A stretch of DNA of 64,000 bases from Ophiura sarsii (taxonomy: Eukaryota; Echinodermata; Ophiuroidea; Amphilepidida; Ophiuridae): positions 18,942,149-19,006,148 of the forward strand of contig CM069457.1 in assembly GCA_035610835.1 (NCBI GenBank), written 5' to 3'. Both the position numbers and the translations under genes were made by a program. The notes beneath the pieces were generated by a model. That model did no database searches. It was not told the origin of the DNA and saw only the letters and a list, made by a program, of their open reading frames with translations. Position 1 is the stretch's first letter. Every line of letters begins with the position of its first letter. This document shows positions 11,901-23,454 of this stretch, piece by piece.

Positions 11901-14900
11901 GCGCACAAGGTATGTGAGACGGCACTTTTTTCTTCTTGGATCTAACTACAGAGCACACTCTGCTTTTATTGTTAAGAATATTAATATGAGTGTATGCATC
12001 ATTTTTTAAGTCTCCATTGAAGAATAGCAAATCACGGATGATGATATGGACGCACGTCACATGAGGTTGATCTTGCGCAAAAGTATGCAAGGTTAACCAC
12101 ATCTGTATTGAGACACATGTGGCGCACTCTCATCAACTCACTGCGACAACTTCCAAGAACTAATCAGAGAGGTAGGTCAACCTTACATGTTGCACATAAC
12201 ATAATGTGGGCTTGTTAAATGTTCACACAAAAATAAGGGTAGCAGAAAAGAAAAGGGAAAAAAACCCAGACCAACCATCCTATTTGAACAATCCATCTGT
12301 AGAACAGCAGACCTGCCCGCCAATAGCAGATAACTTTTGCGTCAGGCGGGTGAAGACACAAAAGTAACCGCCCAACATGCAGGGGAAATGTTGGAACTCA
12401 CAGTGTAAGTGTGCTACTCTGGCTGGTGGAATATCTATTGGGCAGGTGGTTTTTTTGTGAGTTACCTGCCCGACTGGCTAGTTGAAAAAAAATCTGAAGT
12501 TCCAGTCTTATTTCATTGGCTATGCTTACCAATTAAACTGACTGACAAACAACCGTGTTGATCAATGGATGTACATCACAATAGGATGACCTAACAGATG
12601 GTCATAAGGACATATGTGGTGTGCAACACGAAAGCTTGACCTACCTCTCTGATTGGTTACATGTATATTTTGTGAGTTTTCAAGAATTCGCTGTGAGATG
12701 ATCAGAGAGCACCTGCATGTGTCTGACTGTGGGCAGGAGGCAGGGTGTAACTAGAAGGGAGTAGGGGGCATTCCAGAAGGATTGCTCTAATCTGTTTCCC
12801 CCACCCCCCAACCCCAAATGATATATGACAAACTCTCTATAACTCTTTGTAAATTTAAAAAAATAGGGACAGCGGTCCCAAATAGGTCGTCCGTTTATAT
12901 GGGTAGTTTGGTTGCAATTGTACTTCATCTGTTTAAATGTAATACATTTTACATATGCGGCCAATTTTACATCTTGACCTCAGATGACCTTTGACTTTGG
13001 TATGTGACCTTTGACCTCATTAACATATGAAGGTTTCCATGTTGCATCTATGACCGAGGTTTGGTTGCAATTGGTCATTGTATGGAAAAGAAATGGACAA
13101 TACAAAAAGTGTGTACTAAATTTTACATCTTGACCTCGATGACCTTTTGGTATGTGACCTTGAACTCATTAACATATGAAGGTTTCCATGTTGCATCTAT
13201 GACCCAAAGTTTGGTTGCAATTGGTCATTGTATGGAAAAGAAATGGACAATACAAAAAGTGTGTACTAAATTTTAAATCTTGACCTCAGATGACCTTTGA
13301 CCTTGGTATGTGACCTTTGACCTCATTAACATATGAAAGTTTCCATGTTGCATCTATGACCGAGGTTTGGTTGCAATTGGTCATTGTATGGAAAAGAAAT
13401 AGACAATACAAAAAGTGTGTACTAAATTTTACATCTTGACCTCAGATGACCTTTGACCTTGGTATGTGACCTGTGATCTCATTAACATATGAAGGTTTCC
13501 ATGTTGCATCTATGACCGAAGTTTGGTTGCAATTGGTCATTGTATGGAAAAGAACTGGACAATACAAAAAGTGTGTACTAAATTTAACATCTTGACCTCA
13601 GATGACCTTTGACCTTGGTATGTGACCTTTGACCTCATTAACATATGCAGGTTTCCATGTTGCATCTATGACTGAAGTTTGATTGCAATTGGTTATTGTA
13701 TGGAAAAGAAATGGACAAAACAAAAAGTGTATACCAAATTGTTGACAGACACACCCCCCACCGACACCCCACACAGACAACACACACAGACAACACACAT
13801 GAAGGATGCTGCCATAAGGTCTCTTCCTACGGACGACCTAAAACATAGTCGGGTATACCCCTCCCTGATCGCAGGCCTGCACCCCCTTCCCAAATTGAAG
13901 ACCTTAGTTATGCTACGCAGGAGGTTACCAGTCATGTATCCCTTAATAATCATATGATTTCAGTATTCAACTTACCACAGCTATGAGTATGATATAAAGT
14001 AAAGACTGCCATAAAACATAGATGAAACCATCCAAATTCTTCACAGGTAGCACAGAGTAGAACTCACTGGGAATCAGACCAACATAGTACACAGCTATTT
14101 GCTCTAAAATATATAAGATTAACCGAATCATTAATTATTAAACCATCCAATAAAATAGAAAAATCTTGCTGGGAATGGGAACAACATTGTAGTCCACAGA
14201 TTTTGCTTCAAAAGAAAATGAAGAGGAAAACAACAGAAAAATGCTGGTGATGATTACTTAGACTAATTGTGAGATAGGCTTTTCAACGGTTATTCATAAT
14301 ATAAGTTAAAAGTTTAACGGGTTCGCCGTCGGACAAGTTTTAATCTGTCAAGCTTTCGTCAGGATTAGCTCTGACTTCTTCAGGACCAAATTATTATAAA
14401 AATAATATTAAACAAAACATAGAGATTGCCACTTCTCTCGTTGTCATCATTTGGGCTGCCCCTTGCCTGATGATTTGAGAGTAGGTGCCCTTTTCTACTT
14501 GTGAAAGAATTGGTGGCTCTGAAAAGAGCCGTTCAGATGGATTGCCGCTTCCAATGAACAGAGATGGTGGCTCTGAAAAGAGCTCTACAGGTAGGTTGCC
14601 ACTGGCCTACTATATATAAATTTGGTTCTAAGAGAACCTCCAAAGGACTGCCCCTTGACCAATGGAAATAACGTAGAGACTGCCCCTTGTCTACTACAGA
14701 CTACAATAAGTCTAATAATGCACAGTAGTGCGGTCACTGATCTGTAAAGATCGTTTGACTGTTCATGTCAGGCAGTAACACAGAAAAGCATTTTTTTAAT
14801 ATTTGGCTGTCATGAAAATGAACAGGATTCACAATAATCCCCTGAATATAATACCTGCCTATATAATTAACAATGTTTATGATTGGTTGGTTTCAAGATA

Positions 14901-16091
14901 TACTCATTTGAATAACCAATTGAAATACTGCTTTGAAAATATTTCACTCCAATCTTTATCAGGCATATATTTATTCTAAAATCAATGTTGCCGACTGATG
15001 CAATAAATGATGTATCCGTAAAGAAGATAAAAGATAGTATTAAATTATAGTTTGGTCGCTGTATTAGGCCCAAAAAAAAATGTTGTGTTGCCCTCAAGTG
15101 CCAACAATTTTAATTCGGTCGATCGGAATTTTCTTTTTTTGGGCTGAAAAATATATGGTTTATGTCAAGACAAAATTGGTAATGCCCATATGTTAATTTA
15201 ACTAATGTTTCTAGCGTGACAATAGTCTAAAAAACATTTATTTAGGCTTATTTATTCATTTCAAGCAATAAATAGTAACATTTAGACACTTTTATTCAAA
15301 TTTAAATCTAAAAAAAAAAAAGGCGACCCTAGTTTTTACGATTTTAGGGTCGGTCACTGAGGGCAACACAATTTTTTTTTTTGCCTTATGGTGCAATAAA
15401 CTTTATTGGATGAGCTATTTTCATCATAGTGTGCCGACATCCACTTCACGAAATATTGACCTGTCCACAAGGCTCAAGATAACAGTTGTTTAACCGGGAG
15501 CTACTTTTTTCAAAAAAAGCGCCCGGATCAGGAGGATTTATTGAGAACCGGGAGCTACTTTCAGTCAACCGGGAGCTAACCTTTTATTAAATCAAATAAG
15601 CTTAAGCAAAATTGATGTTTTGGGTAAGCTTCCCGGGCGATGGTTTGGACAAAATATCAGCGCTCGGTTAAAAACATTTTACATACAGTCGATGCTCAAC
15701 AACCAATCATCGCAACCGCTTTCCTAATGTGAAAAGGAAATCGTCGCTGTTCTGTCAAAACCTCGTCCGGCCCTTCAGCATGTATAAAATGATACTTCCT
15801 ATCTATAACCTTTGGGCAAAGTCTGCTCTATACATGTTCAAGGGCCAAAAACACATACATCTATCAACACCTTGAAAGTGCCCCTGAACATGTAAAAAGA
15901 ATAACTTGCATAACTGTTAGGCATTTTACTTTATACATGTTGCAGGGCCGGAAGAGTGATGATATCACCTACCTCCTACAGCCACCACAATCAACAGCAA
16001 AAACAGCGCCGTGTGAGGAGTGATGCATCCTGGGAAAAACAGACGCAAAATCCGAGCGAACCGCTTCACAAACAGGAAATCACACCTATAC
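8871..16091 (-). CDS. ABCD4: ABCD4-type lysosomal ABC transporter, N-terminal part (5 exons, incomplete at both ends)
   Basis: Five exons on the minus strand join in phase: 16091-15973, 14103-13976, 11677-11535, 10319-10203 and 8996-8871 (633 nt, 211 codons). The protein reads FFPGCITPHTALFLLLIVV, then YYVGLIPSEFYSVLP, YLKWREALTAHIHKYYFR, NIDNPDQRITQDVERLC, TGWIGPVSIYAFF and QQKQEGAFR. These align in order with vertebrate ABCD4 (VGLIPSQYYGVL, YVSWRKDLTEHLHRLYFRG, IDNPDQRISQDVERFC, TGWLGPVSIFGYF, HQEKLEGDFR), as I recall them. NPDQR..QDV is the ABCD-family EAA-like motif facing the nucleotide-binding domain. Known ABCD4 is a half-transporter that works with LMBD1 to export cobalamin from lysosomes. 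Only the membrane domain is seen; Walker motifs and the first coding exon are not found. The gene presumably continues past base 1. Identity is near certain; completeness is not. Confidence 0.93.
9334..10202 (-). pseudogene. Three decayed tandem copies of ABCD4 exon d, plus a remnant
   Basis: Read on the minus strand, 10058-9930, 9785-9657 and 9520-9426 each retain the acceptor (atatttcag), the AGATCAGCGTATC exon start, most of the exon and a gtaag donor. The first two are 129 bp against 117 in the intact exon and hit a TAG after GACGTT. The third hits a TAG after CAGTTCAGT. A further acceptor remnant lies near 9334-9370. Units are about 265-273 bp and also carry an internal duplication of the donor region. 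They sit in the intron after the intact exon and would be non-coding if spliced in. Confidence 0.85.
10203..10319 (-). CDS. ABCD4: ABCD4 exon d: DQRITQDVERLC (intact copy of a duplicated exon)
   Basis: The acceptor gtttgtttcag and donor AA|gtaagtcg flank 117 nt. It reads DQRITQDVERLCNQFSQIIS, then LISPFTVAFYTYNCYV, matching PDQRISQDVERFC and LIISPFTLVYYTYQCF of human ABCD4. This is the only stop-free copy of a four-fold tandem repeat. Three decayed copies follow it at lower coordinates. Confidence 0.93.
11133..11440. mobile_element. TIR element, AGGGTTGTAGCTA ends
   Basis: AGGGTTGTAGCTATACCAG pairs with GGCGTAGCTACAACCCT. 308 bp. It also contains GGCGAACGGAGTAAGTGTAG-type motifs. 10325-11130 shows no gene. 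Confidence 0.75.
11535..11677 (-). CDS. ABCD4: ABCD4 exon c: WREALTAHIHKYYF to DNIDNP
   Basis: The acceptor gtaattccag and donor CC|gtaagtgg flank 143 nt starting in phase 0. The product LLYLKWREALTAHIHKYYFR then NIDNP corresponds to the first cytosolic loop of ABCD transporters. It ends two bases into the proline codon that exon d completes. Confidence 0.93.
12162..12654. mobile_element. TIR element, AATCAGAGAGGTAGGTCAA ends
   Basis: AATCAGAGAGGTAGGTCAA is mirrored by TTGACCTACCTCTCTGATT; inside, GGTTGGTCTGGG and ATTGGC blocks are unpaired. 493 bp. No ORF. Confidence 0.8.
12907..13740. repeat. 156-bp tandem repeat rich in TGACCTTTGACC (DR1) sites
   Basis: TTTGGTTGCAATTGG recurs at 12905, 13061, 13211, 13367, 13523 and 13677. 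Each full unit carries GATGACCTTTGACCTTGG and TATGTGACCTTTGACCTC, two direct repeats of TGACCT with one-base spacing, which is the DR1 site of HNF4/RXR/COUP-TF-type nuclear receptors. It lies in an intron of the ABCD4 gene. Confidence 0.92.
13976..14103 (-). CDS. ABCD4: ABCD4 exon b: VGLIPSEFY segment
   Basis: The acceptor tattttag and donor GTG|gtaagttg flank 128 nt. With the one base left by the previous exon the join reads GEQIAVYYVGLIPSEFYSVL, closely matching EQFVIYQVGLIPSQYYGVL of human ABCD4. It ends in phase 0 after a second hydrophobic run (LYIILIAV). Confidence 0.93.
14515..14530 (-). promoter_or_regulatory. Histone mRNA-type 3' stem-loop sequence (in a repeat)
   Basis: On the minus strand GGCTCTTTTCAGAGCC is exactly the metazoan replication-dependent histone 3' hairpin, preceded by GAAC and followed by ACCAA. 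No histone coding region lies upstream, so it is carried by a repeat. Confidence 0.75.
14569..14584 (-). promoter_or_regulatory. Second, mutated histone-type stem-loop
   Basis: Minus strand AGCTCTTTTCAGAGCC, one base off at the stem base, followed by ACCA. It results from a local duplication inside the repeat. Confidence 0.65.
15081..15370. mobile_element. TIR element, TGTGTTGCCCTCA ends
   Basis: GTTGTGTTGCCCTCAAGTG pairs with CACTGAGGGCAACACAAT. About 290 bp, AT-rich inside. Downstream, 15505-15590 has three CCGGGAGCTA repeats; 15600-15960 holds nothing recognised. Confidence 0.75.
15973..16091 (-). CDS. ABCD4: ABCD4 exon a: first membrane segment
   Basis: The acceptor tatttccag precedes base 16091 and the donor GAG|gtaggtga follows base 15973. 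Entry is after two bases of a codon, exit after one. The exon encodes CDFLFVKRFARILRLFF and the hydrophobic run TALFLLLIVVAVG. An upstream exon with the start codon is expected; an in-frame ATG at 16156 lies inside what looks like the polypyrimidine tract and is not favoured. Confidence 0.88.
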
Positions 16092-16734
16092 CTGGAAATA
16101 GTATTAGAAACGGGGAAAAAAGTTAAAACTAGTTGGAAGGATGGTTTTCTTCTCACAAATCAATGGTCAAAACAACCAGCTGAGACAGCGTATACAGTAC
16201 GTAATTAAGCAAGCCTATTGAAAATTTTGAGCATAAAATATTTCATGTGTATACTTATGTGTTAAGAGAACAAATTGTGTGTATCTCATGTGTATCTCAT
16301 GTGTATTGTACTGGGCAAATTGAAACAATTTACCACTAGAAACACATAAATACACATGATACCCCATAAATACACATGTTTACACATAATTGCTAATCGT
16401 ATGCCCTAAGCCTCCCATAATGAAGTGGCTATTTTATGTGCATTTATGAGTAGTTAAACCAATTGTTCTCTTCTGTTTATGTGCTGCAAACACATTTGAC
16501 ACATAAAATACACTAAAATAAAGAATTGGAACAAATTTCTAAATTTTCCATAGGAAGTAAGAAGTAAACACCTGAAGAAAACTTTGATCTAGGTTGCCTG
16601 CTTTGCATCTGAAGAATGTTAATGCATTATGTGTGGTATTGGTAATCAAAGTTTACTTCAATGTCACTAACCCACTGCGTGGTTGGTGTGTGGTGTAGGG
16701 TCCTCGACTCTTGTCTGGTATTTTGTAGGGCTGC

Positions 16735-17135
16735 ATATACACAGTTCAACAAAAATAAGTTCCCCTTTAGATTATGCCTGATATTTTTAAAATTAGTTAC
16801 TCCATCAAAATGATTTCTGGCCCACATAATGTATGTGTTTCACAGCAACACTAGAACGGAGCAATAACTATGCTGGTGTTGTAATGCTTGAATGAGCACA
16901 CATTGAAATTGAAGAATACCTCAATTCAAAAGTTACTAAATGATGTATTGATGGAGGATGGATAAGCAGCTTGAACCAGGGTCTTTGCTTGAACACTGCA
17001 CAGGTCCTGCTTGAATGAGCACATGCGATATTGAACTTTTAGCAAAAAATGTTTTGATGGAGTAACTCATTTTTAAAATATCAGGCATAATCATAATCTA
17101 AAGGGGAACTTATTTTTGTTGAACTGTGTATACAC
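16735..17135. mobile_element. Inverted-repeat element, ACAGTTCAACAAAAATAAG
   Basis: ACAGTTCAACAAAAATAAGT then CCTGATATTTTTAAAATTAG and GATG pair with their mirror at 17050-17130. Arms are about 75 bp, loop about 240 bp. Confidence 0.85.
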
Positions 17136-17253
17136 ATTATCACTTCTTTGTTACAAATAGGTTTTAATGAGGATGTTTTGAAAATTCAAGCTTGAAGTAT
17201 CATTTTCAGGGCCATAGTCTTCTCTTTGGAAAGATAAAAAAACTAAACACGTA

Positions 17254-17750
17254 GGGCCGTATTCTCGTACTAAACACGGTTTTAGCTTAAAATCGTGTCT
17301 AACTAAACGCGCGTTTATCTTTTAAACAACGTGTTTAACTAAACACGGTTTTAAACTCGGCGAATCTCGTTCCCAGGGTGGTTGTGCGTTACTGTATAGT
17401 ATGTATACAGGTATTTATTGTTGTTGTGGCCCTGATAGGTTACAATAGATATCGACTGAATACCTCAAACGCACGTGTATTTTTAATACTACACAATATG
17501 CTCGGCAGCTTACAGCGGGTACGGTTGAGTAATCATTCAAGGCATACAGTTCGTGTATTTGTTTAGTTAAACGCGCCTTAAACTACCCCCATACCCATGT
17601 TTAAAGTTAGACACTTTTCAGTGAGTTAGACGCGTGTTTAAGTAAAACAAATGTACGAGAATCGCGTTTAGTTAAACGCTGTGTCTAAAGTCAAAGTTAG
17701 ACGCGTGTTTAGCTTAAAACCGTGTTTAACTACGTACAAGAATACGGGCC
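17254..17750 (+). mobile_element. 497-bp TIR element, GGGCCGTATTCTCGTAC family, copy 1
   Basis: GGCCGTATTCTCGTACTAAA is mirrored by GTACAAGAATACGGGCC. Ends are rich in TTTAGCTTAAAACCGTGTTT-type palindromes. A second copy in the same orientation is at 43438-43941. 17751-18935 shows no gene or element I can name. Confidence 0.88.
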
Positions 17751-19549
17751 TCTGTCTACCAAAAAAAGGTTTATCATTATGTTTATCCATCTTCCACCTC
17801 TTTTCCCACCCTTGCCCAAGATTATATGACTTACTTTTTAGTAGTTTGATGCGACTCAGGCTTATGGCTGACTATTGGTGTCTGTTCGTTATCCATTTTA
17901 ACACAAACGATAGCTCTTCAGAATCCTGTAAACAATTAACAATTTAAATAATAAATGTTCCATATGGCTTGATAGCTACGGTGTCCACCATACAACTAGT
18001 GCATCATACTTTTACTGTAGCATGAATAGGGCGATCTAAACTCAAGTCAGTTTTTCTCGGAAATTGAAAGAACTTTAGTAATTAAAATGCTACATTACAG
18101 TATATTTGTATGATTTTGGTGAAGACATGTTGGATCAAATTTCATTAACCCTAACCCATTCAGGTGGTTTATAGCAATAAAGCCAACAGGGGAAAACATG
18201 GGATAAATAATGTCACACAAAATGGCTTGTGGCGCTCATGGGGATGAACCCGGGTCGAGGTGGCCAGACAGGCCTTGAAATAAGAAATGAAAAGGGCAGG
18301 CAATTTATATTAAGGTAATTTGAAAGGGGCACCAACTTTATTCAAGGCCATTATGTACTTTTGAATGGAGTAAAAACAGCCAGAAATTGAGGGCATCAAG
18401 GCTACTAGGTGGGGCATCGAAGGCAATTGCCTTCGACGCCTTCGTTTAATTCAAGCCCGATGGCCAGCGTCCATAGTACATTGCGCCTCCAGAAATAACT
18501 TTTCGGAGCTTATGCACCTTTGCATGATTGCGCACTGAGATAGACTGAGGAATGGGAGTCCACCAGCACGTTGCTTCATGCTTCTGTTGGATCCTGTTTT
18601 TGCATGGTTAAGGTTAATAAAACAAGTTGATAAATCTTGATGACATACATTTAGGAGATGAATGAATGGGTTTGTCAGAGCTATAATTGGATTGAATAAT
18701 TGAATGAACACATTTTAATACAGTGTATCGTAATAAACAGCATGATAATTTCAGGCCTGATCTTCTTGTTCATTTTCTATTTTTGTTCATTTTTAATTTT
18801 TTTAATTAGATTATAGTGGAGGGGTGAGTGTGTACCAATACCTAAATGAGGTTTTACGCCATTTATAAAATGAAAAGTATCTGCAACCAAATTGATGTGT
18901 CTTAACACTTTCCACACGGCTATTGGTTTGACCATATACAGGGTGAGTCAAAAAGAAGTTGTACAGAAATGAATATTTGTTTTAAAAAAAAGACCAAACA
19001 AATTTAGCAAACCAATTATAAAGCACGTTTTCAAAGAGCACATTCTTCCACTCATATGAAGAAAAAAAGAATCACTGAAATTGATCCTTAATTGCTATCA
19101 ATAATTATGCCTGTTTTAATAAAAAGAAACCATTTTGGTAGCTGTCCACGAGATGCTAAACCCTTTAAAATTGTCAATGTAAGTGAGGAGTAATAAAGAG
19201 TACATATCACAAAGCGTCATTAATATTCAAATGAGATTTAAACCTGGGAGTTTCAAACAAACAGTAGAATGTTATGAATAAATCCATTATCTGTCTCTAA
19301 AAATGGATTCAACACTAAAATATTCCCTTTTTGTGCGATTTTGTGTTACATATTATGAGGAATACATGTAGGCCTACAGACTCATTCAAATTCAAATTCA
19401 AAAGATATCTATACCTTGGACATTCAAACACAGAGATAAATTAAGTATGGATGAAGTCAATTATCGTTGATACAAAGAGGTATGACTTTTTTCTTGAAAA
19501 AACAATTCTTGGGCTGTCAACAGAATTCATAATGAACTTAAACATTTAA

Positions 19550-20117
19550 AGGTAGATGATCCGATTGCTGGCCCGATTTTCAACTTGATGTTTTCTATTT
19601 TATGAAAGGTCATCCTTAAAATTGGCACATTCCAAAGTTTGAGTTGCATAACTCCAATGGTTCTATTTTTAGAAGCACAAGGTCACCAGTGTTGCCAATA
19701 CCGCGGTTTGGCCGCACTATTGGGCTACTTTTGACCCCTGCGCCGCGGGCAAAAAATGAGTGCCGCGGTTTGGGAAAAGTCAAGCTACAATGTATTTTCT
19801 ATGGGCAAACAAAAAATTGGGCTACTTTTTGTCATGGGCCGCGGTTTAGAGGACACTTGGGCCGCGGTTTTGGACTTATCTCAGTTGGCAACACTGAAGG
19901 TCACAAAACATTTGCCCAATGAGTCCTACACAAACTGGTTGGTGGTTAACCACCTTTGGCAGTAATTCACCACATTTTCGCCTATAATTTCTACATTTCT
20001 GACCCCTAAGATTTGACAGACATAATGAGAAAAATATGGGGATTCTTATCTGATATCAAAATATCTTGATGTGAAAAAAAAATCATAGCCCCAAAAAAGT
20101 GATCGGGTCATATACCT
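19550..20117 (+). mobile_element. TTAA-flanked MITE (AGGTAGATGA family) with nested hAT element
   Basis: AGGTAGATGATCCGAT pairs with ATCGGGTCATATACCT; TTAA flanks at 19546-19549 and 20118-20121. The interior matches 49365-49650 and 27424-27781. A 210-bp hAT MITE sits inside it. Confidence 0.85.
19687..19896. mobile_element. 210-bp hAT MITE nested in the TTAA element
   Basis: CAGTGTTGCCAA and TTGGCAACACTG are the TIRs. The 8-bp target duplication AAGGTCAC is at 19679-19686 and 19897-19904. The body repeats GGGCCGCGGTTT. CAGTGTTGCCA is a classic hAT end. Confidence 0.93.
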
Positions 20118-20403
20118 TTAACCCTAACCGCACTGAATCTCACTGCCAGAAACTATCTCCGCGCACGTGGTGCTGGCATTGCCTCGATGACGTCACCTAC
20201 CGCAGGCATATGTCGGCGGGAATTCTTAGCCGGCATATTGCGCTGGGGGTTTAGCTCAGTTGGTAGGGGGACAGACTGGGGTGCGGATGGTCCCGCGATC
20301 GAATCTCAGGGGGTGCTGGGGGATTTTTCGGGTGAAAAAGATGGTACTTTTCCCCCCTCCCCCCGATACGCACACAAAACATAGCTTTACTGGTTAGGGT
20401 TAA
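20118..20403 (+). mobile_element. TIR element with tRNA-like core, copy 1
   Basis: TTAACCCTAACC and GGTTAGGGTTAA are the ends. Inside, 20244-20325 has a pol III box A (TTAGCTCAGTTGGTAGG) and box B (GCGATCGAATCTC), as in a tRNA-derived SINE. It shares its left TTAA with the neighbouring MITE. The telomere-like CCCTAA in the ends is probably coincidental. Confidence 0.82.
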
Positions 20404-20426
20404 TCAATGTCAATTTTTCGTGTTGA

Positions 20427-20710
20427 TTAACCCTAACCGCACTGAATCTCACTGCCAGAAACTATCTCCGCGCACGTGGTGCTGGCATTGCCTCGATGAC
20501 GTCACCTACCGCAGGCATATGTCGGCGGGAATTCTTAGCCGGCATATATGCGCTGGGGGTTTAGCTCAGTTGGTAGGGGGACAGACTGGGGTGCGGATGG
20601 TCCCGCGATCGAATCTCGGGGGGTGCTGGGGGATTTTTTGGGTCAAAAAGATGGTACTTCCCCCCCCCCCCGATACGCACACAAAACATAGCTTTACTGG
20701 TTAGGGTTAA
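20427..20710 (+). mobile_element. TIR element with tRNA-like core, copy 2 (tandem)
   Basis: It has the same 12-bp ends and the same body as copy 1, with box A at 20561. The 23 bp between the copies (TCAATGTCAATTTTTCGTGT) recurs before the third copy at 50600. It is nearly identical to copy 1, hence a recent duplication. Confidence 0.85.
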
Positions 20711-23440
20711 TTAAATCATTATTCTCATTTAAGAGCGAAATTCATTCAAATTGATTTACACCGAATTTACATAGACAGTCGGCGTCGTAAATTTAGTGTA
20801 GCGGGAATACTATAGGCAGCAGGGCAATCCAAATTCAACCTGCAGACAAGGTTGAACCGTCATTTTTTATTGTTAAGTACTTTGTTTCCATGTCATGTTA
20901 TCCATTTTCAAAGTCAACTCAAAGAGATATTTTTATTTTCAAAATTTTATGAACATTACATTTATATGCCTAATAACTCAGTAACTGTGAGTGTGAGTGA
21001 AGCAATTTAAGTTTGTTTGACTAATTTCATTAAGAAAAGTCGAAAAATATTGAGCGGCCTTTTTGAGGATACCAGACCGTGTTAGTGTAAACACGAACTA
21101 CTTACTATGATTTTGTAGACTTTTTTTAAATAAGCTTACATTACAAAACAGTTCGGCACCACACTTGCGTTCGGGCTGTCTGTACGCAGGCGCATTGGGT
21201 ATAAATAATTTATTTCACAGTCTTCTCTCGTGCTTTCGTAAACGTACATCAAATAAACTTAATACCACGAACTTGTGGTGCACGCGCATACTTCTACGGC
21301 CTATTAATAATCACGTGAAAATTAAATCACATGTTTACAAAATCATTCAAAATCATAACAGGGAACAGAAACTGTGAGCAAGGCACTTTCATGACTTTTG
21401 GTCACGATCCACGATTGCATCAGTTTAAAACTCGCGAGCAGAGCGGACAGACAAGGAATTTAAATCATACGAATTTATACATTCTACTAGCCCATGAGCC
21501 GCTAGCGCCAGTTGATCTACCGTACATTTGTCATTTTGTGGTGTACCAATTCCATCGATTTGGACCCAATTAACAATTTGACATACGGTACGGAATATCC
21601 GACATAAAATAAATACGGTACGTACGGTAGTAAGTAGTAGTAGTCATGGTATGGTAGTAGTAGTAGTAGTAGGCCTACTAGTCAAAACTGCGTACAGTAA
21701 CAATGGCGTACATCATGACATGTATTTATTAGGCCAAGTAACAAAAATAATGTTTCTCATCCGGACTTTTTTGAAATTTAGAAGTCAATGAGTACACGCG
21801 ATTTCTACCACAAGATCGATCGTGACAGAACCCCCGCGTTGTGTGGTGGCATATAAACCCAATTTTCAGTGGTATGCACTTACCGTCCAGGCTACATTTG
21901 ACGTCTTAGAAAATGTCACTTGGGCTTAGCAAATACGTCAGAGTTACAAATATAATTAAAACATGAAAATCGGTGGATTACATCGTCGTCAAATTGTATT
22001 TGAAGAAAATGGTGTGGTCGGAAAAACACATGATTCGGCGACATTGTTTTGAGAACGTCACGAGGTCAGCCGGGTCAGAATGAATATGCAAAACAAGAGC
22101 CTCCCATATATGGGCATATGGGCGTGGATTACGCAAGATGTGACTCGTAAATCGAGGGCGACGCTATGATACAAGAGTCCTTATATAAGTTATAAGGCAT
22201 AATGGGACGCGCGATGTCACCCGCAAATCGAGGCTGTTTGCACACGTGTACGATATTTTGCATTCGCTTGAATATGCCGTATGGTTCATGAATTTGTCGC
22301 CATTAAATAATTTAATAAATCACTTTTATAAAGTTCTTGTATGTATTTATATGAATTCTATTTCATCTCTTGCATTGTTTTATATGTTTTTGTTGTATTT
22401 CTTCAACCTTGATGAGGTCTAATGAGATAAATTTTTAAAAAAAACACCTATAAATACTTACATGGAGTCTACGGTATATACTGCTTTCCGACAAATCAGT
22501 GCGTGGAATTCCGGGACTTTGACAGTACTTTGACAGTTGTTGAAGAGACACAGGTGGTACACACAAAGGAAGTCGATATCGTAATCCGTTTAGACGACAT
22601 GTATTCACGAATTTTCATTTTCACACCTCAGATAATGCGCTGTTTTTCTGCTTTCGTTATTCGGTTTTAAAAATAAGGTAGGTAGTAATGTACTGTAGGA
22701 AAACGTATTACTGATAATCTTATTTGCAAACGTCTTACCTTTGCGGTGTTCAAGAAATATTTCCATGAAAAATTACCCGCTGCTGTGACACATTTGTATC
22801 GGCTTTGAAACCAGGGGCTATGTCACGTACCTATTGCAAGCAATAGGTACGTGAAGTTATGTATAGTCAATGAGGGCGGCCCTTACTATTGTTATTTTTG
22901 GAATATTTGTTATTTTTCAGAAGCCAAATTACAATTTACAATTACAAGCATTTTGCAAGACTCTTTTGAAAAAGAGTTTAATTTTAATTGTTTCGATATA
23001 AATTCGTATCACTATCTATGCCAACTAGTGTTTCTCGCGTCTTTTTCATTGAAAAATAGATGAAAATGATGAACACACTCACACACAACAAAGACAGGTA
23101 TGATTTTTGATTTATTTTTTTTGAATTTGAAGGAATTTTTTTAAATCATTTAACAATTTAAAACAAAAATATTGGAGCCGCGTCAAAAATCAGTGCGGGC
23201 GGGGACGTGAAACACAAACTTTTTGTTACTTGGCCTTACTTTTGCTAATTTAATAGTCGTATGTGTATCATTGAGAGTGTCTAGTTGGATGTTGTTACGC
23301 AAAATTCATTACATCATTCATTTGTGTTGGTAATTAATTTGGCGGCAAATTTGAGACAGTCACAGTGTGGTTTAATACTATAGCTAACAGTAAACAGTAA
23401 CACAGAGCTATACCATTTTTTTAATTTTTTTATCTCCATT
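20711..23440. other. Intergenic stretch between ABCD4 (minus) and the aspartic peptidase (plus)
   Basis: No ORF with recognisable product. It has an AGT microsatellite (21650-21675), an E-box TCACGTGA at 21311, and CpG-containing DNA at 21160-22250 that may hold the ABCD4 promoter and first exon, which I could not locate. Confidence 0.4.
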
Positions 23441-23454
23441 GTTTAGTCAGCAAA

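Larger units (their letters stand above)
14269..14760 (-). mobile_element. Histone-stem-loop-bearing repeat, copy 2
   Basis: TGAGATAGGCTTTTCAACGG then GGGTTCGCCGTCGGACAAGT matches the reverse complement of 53380-54000. It contains two histone-type hairpins (14515-14530 and 14569-14584), one more than the other copy, from an internal duplication of ATGGTGGCTCTGAAAAGAGC. Confidence 0.85.

Noticed and set aside
16020..16208. 62-codon plus-strand frame
   Set aside because: Antisense to ABCD4 exon a, which has splice sites and homology.
20187..20704. Two frames through GLAQLVGGQTGVRMV and a possible true tRNA gene
   Set aside because: They are translations of the tRNA-like element; box A and B are present, but acceptor-stem pairing and a proper anticodon arm were not evident, so no tRNA gene is called.
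20118..20710. Interstitial telomere from TTAACCCTAACC motifs
   Set aside because: Only one and a half repeat units at each end; they are the TIRs of a dispersed element.
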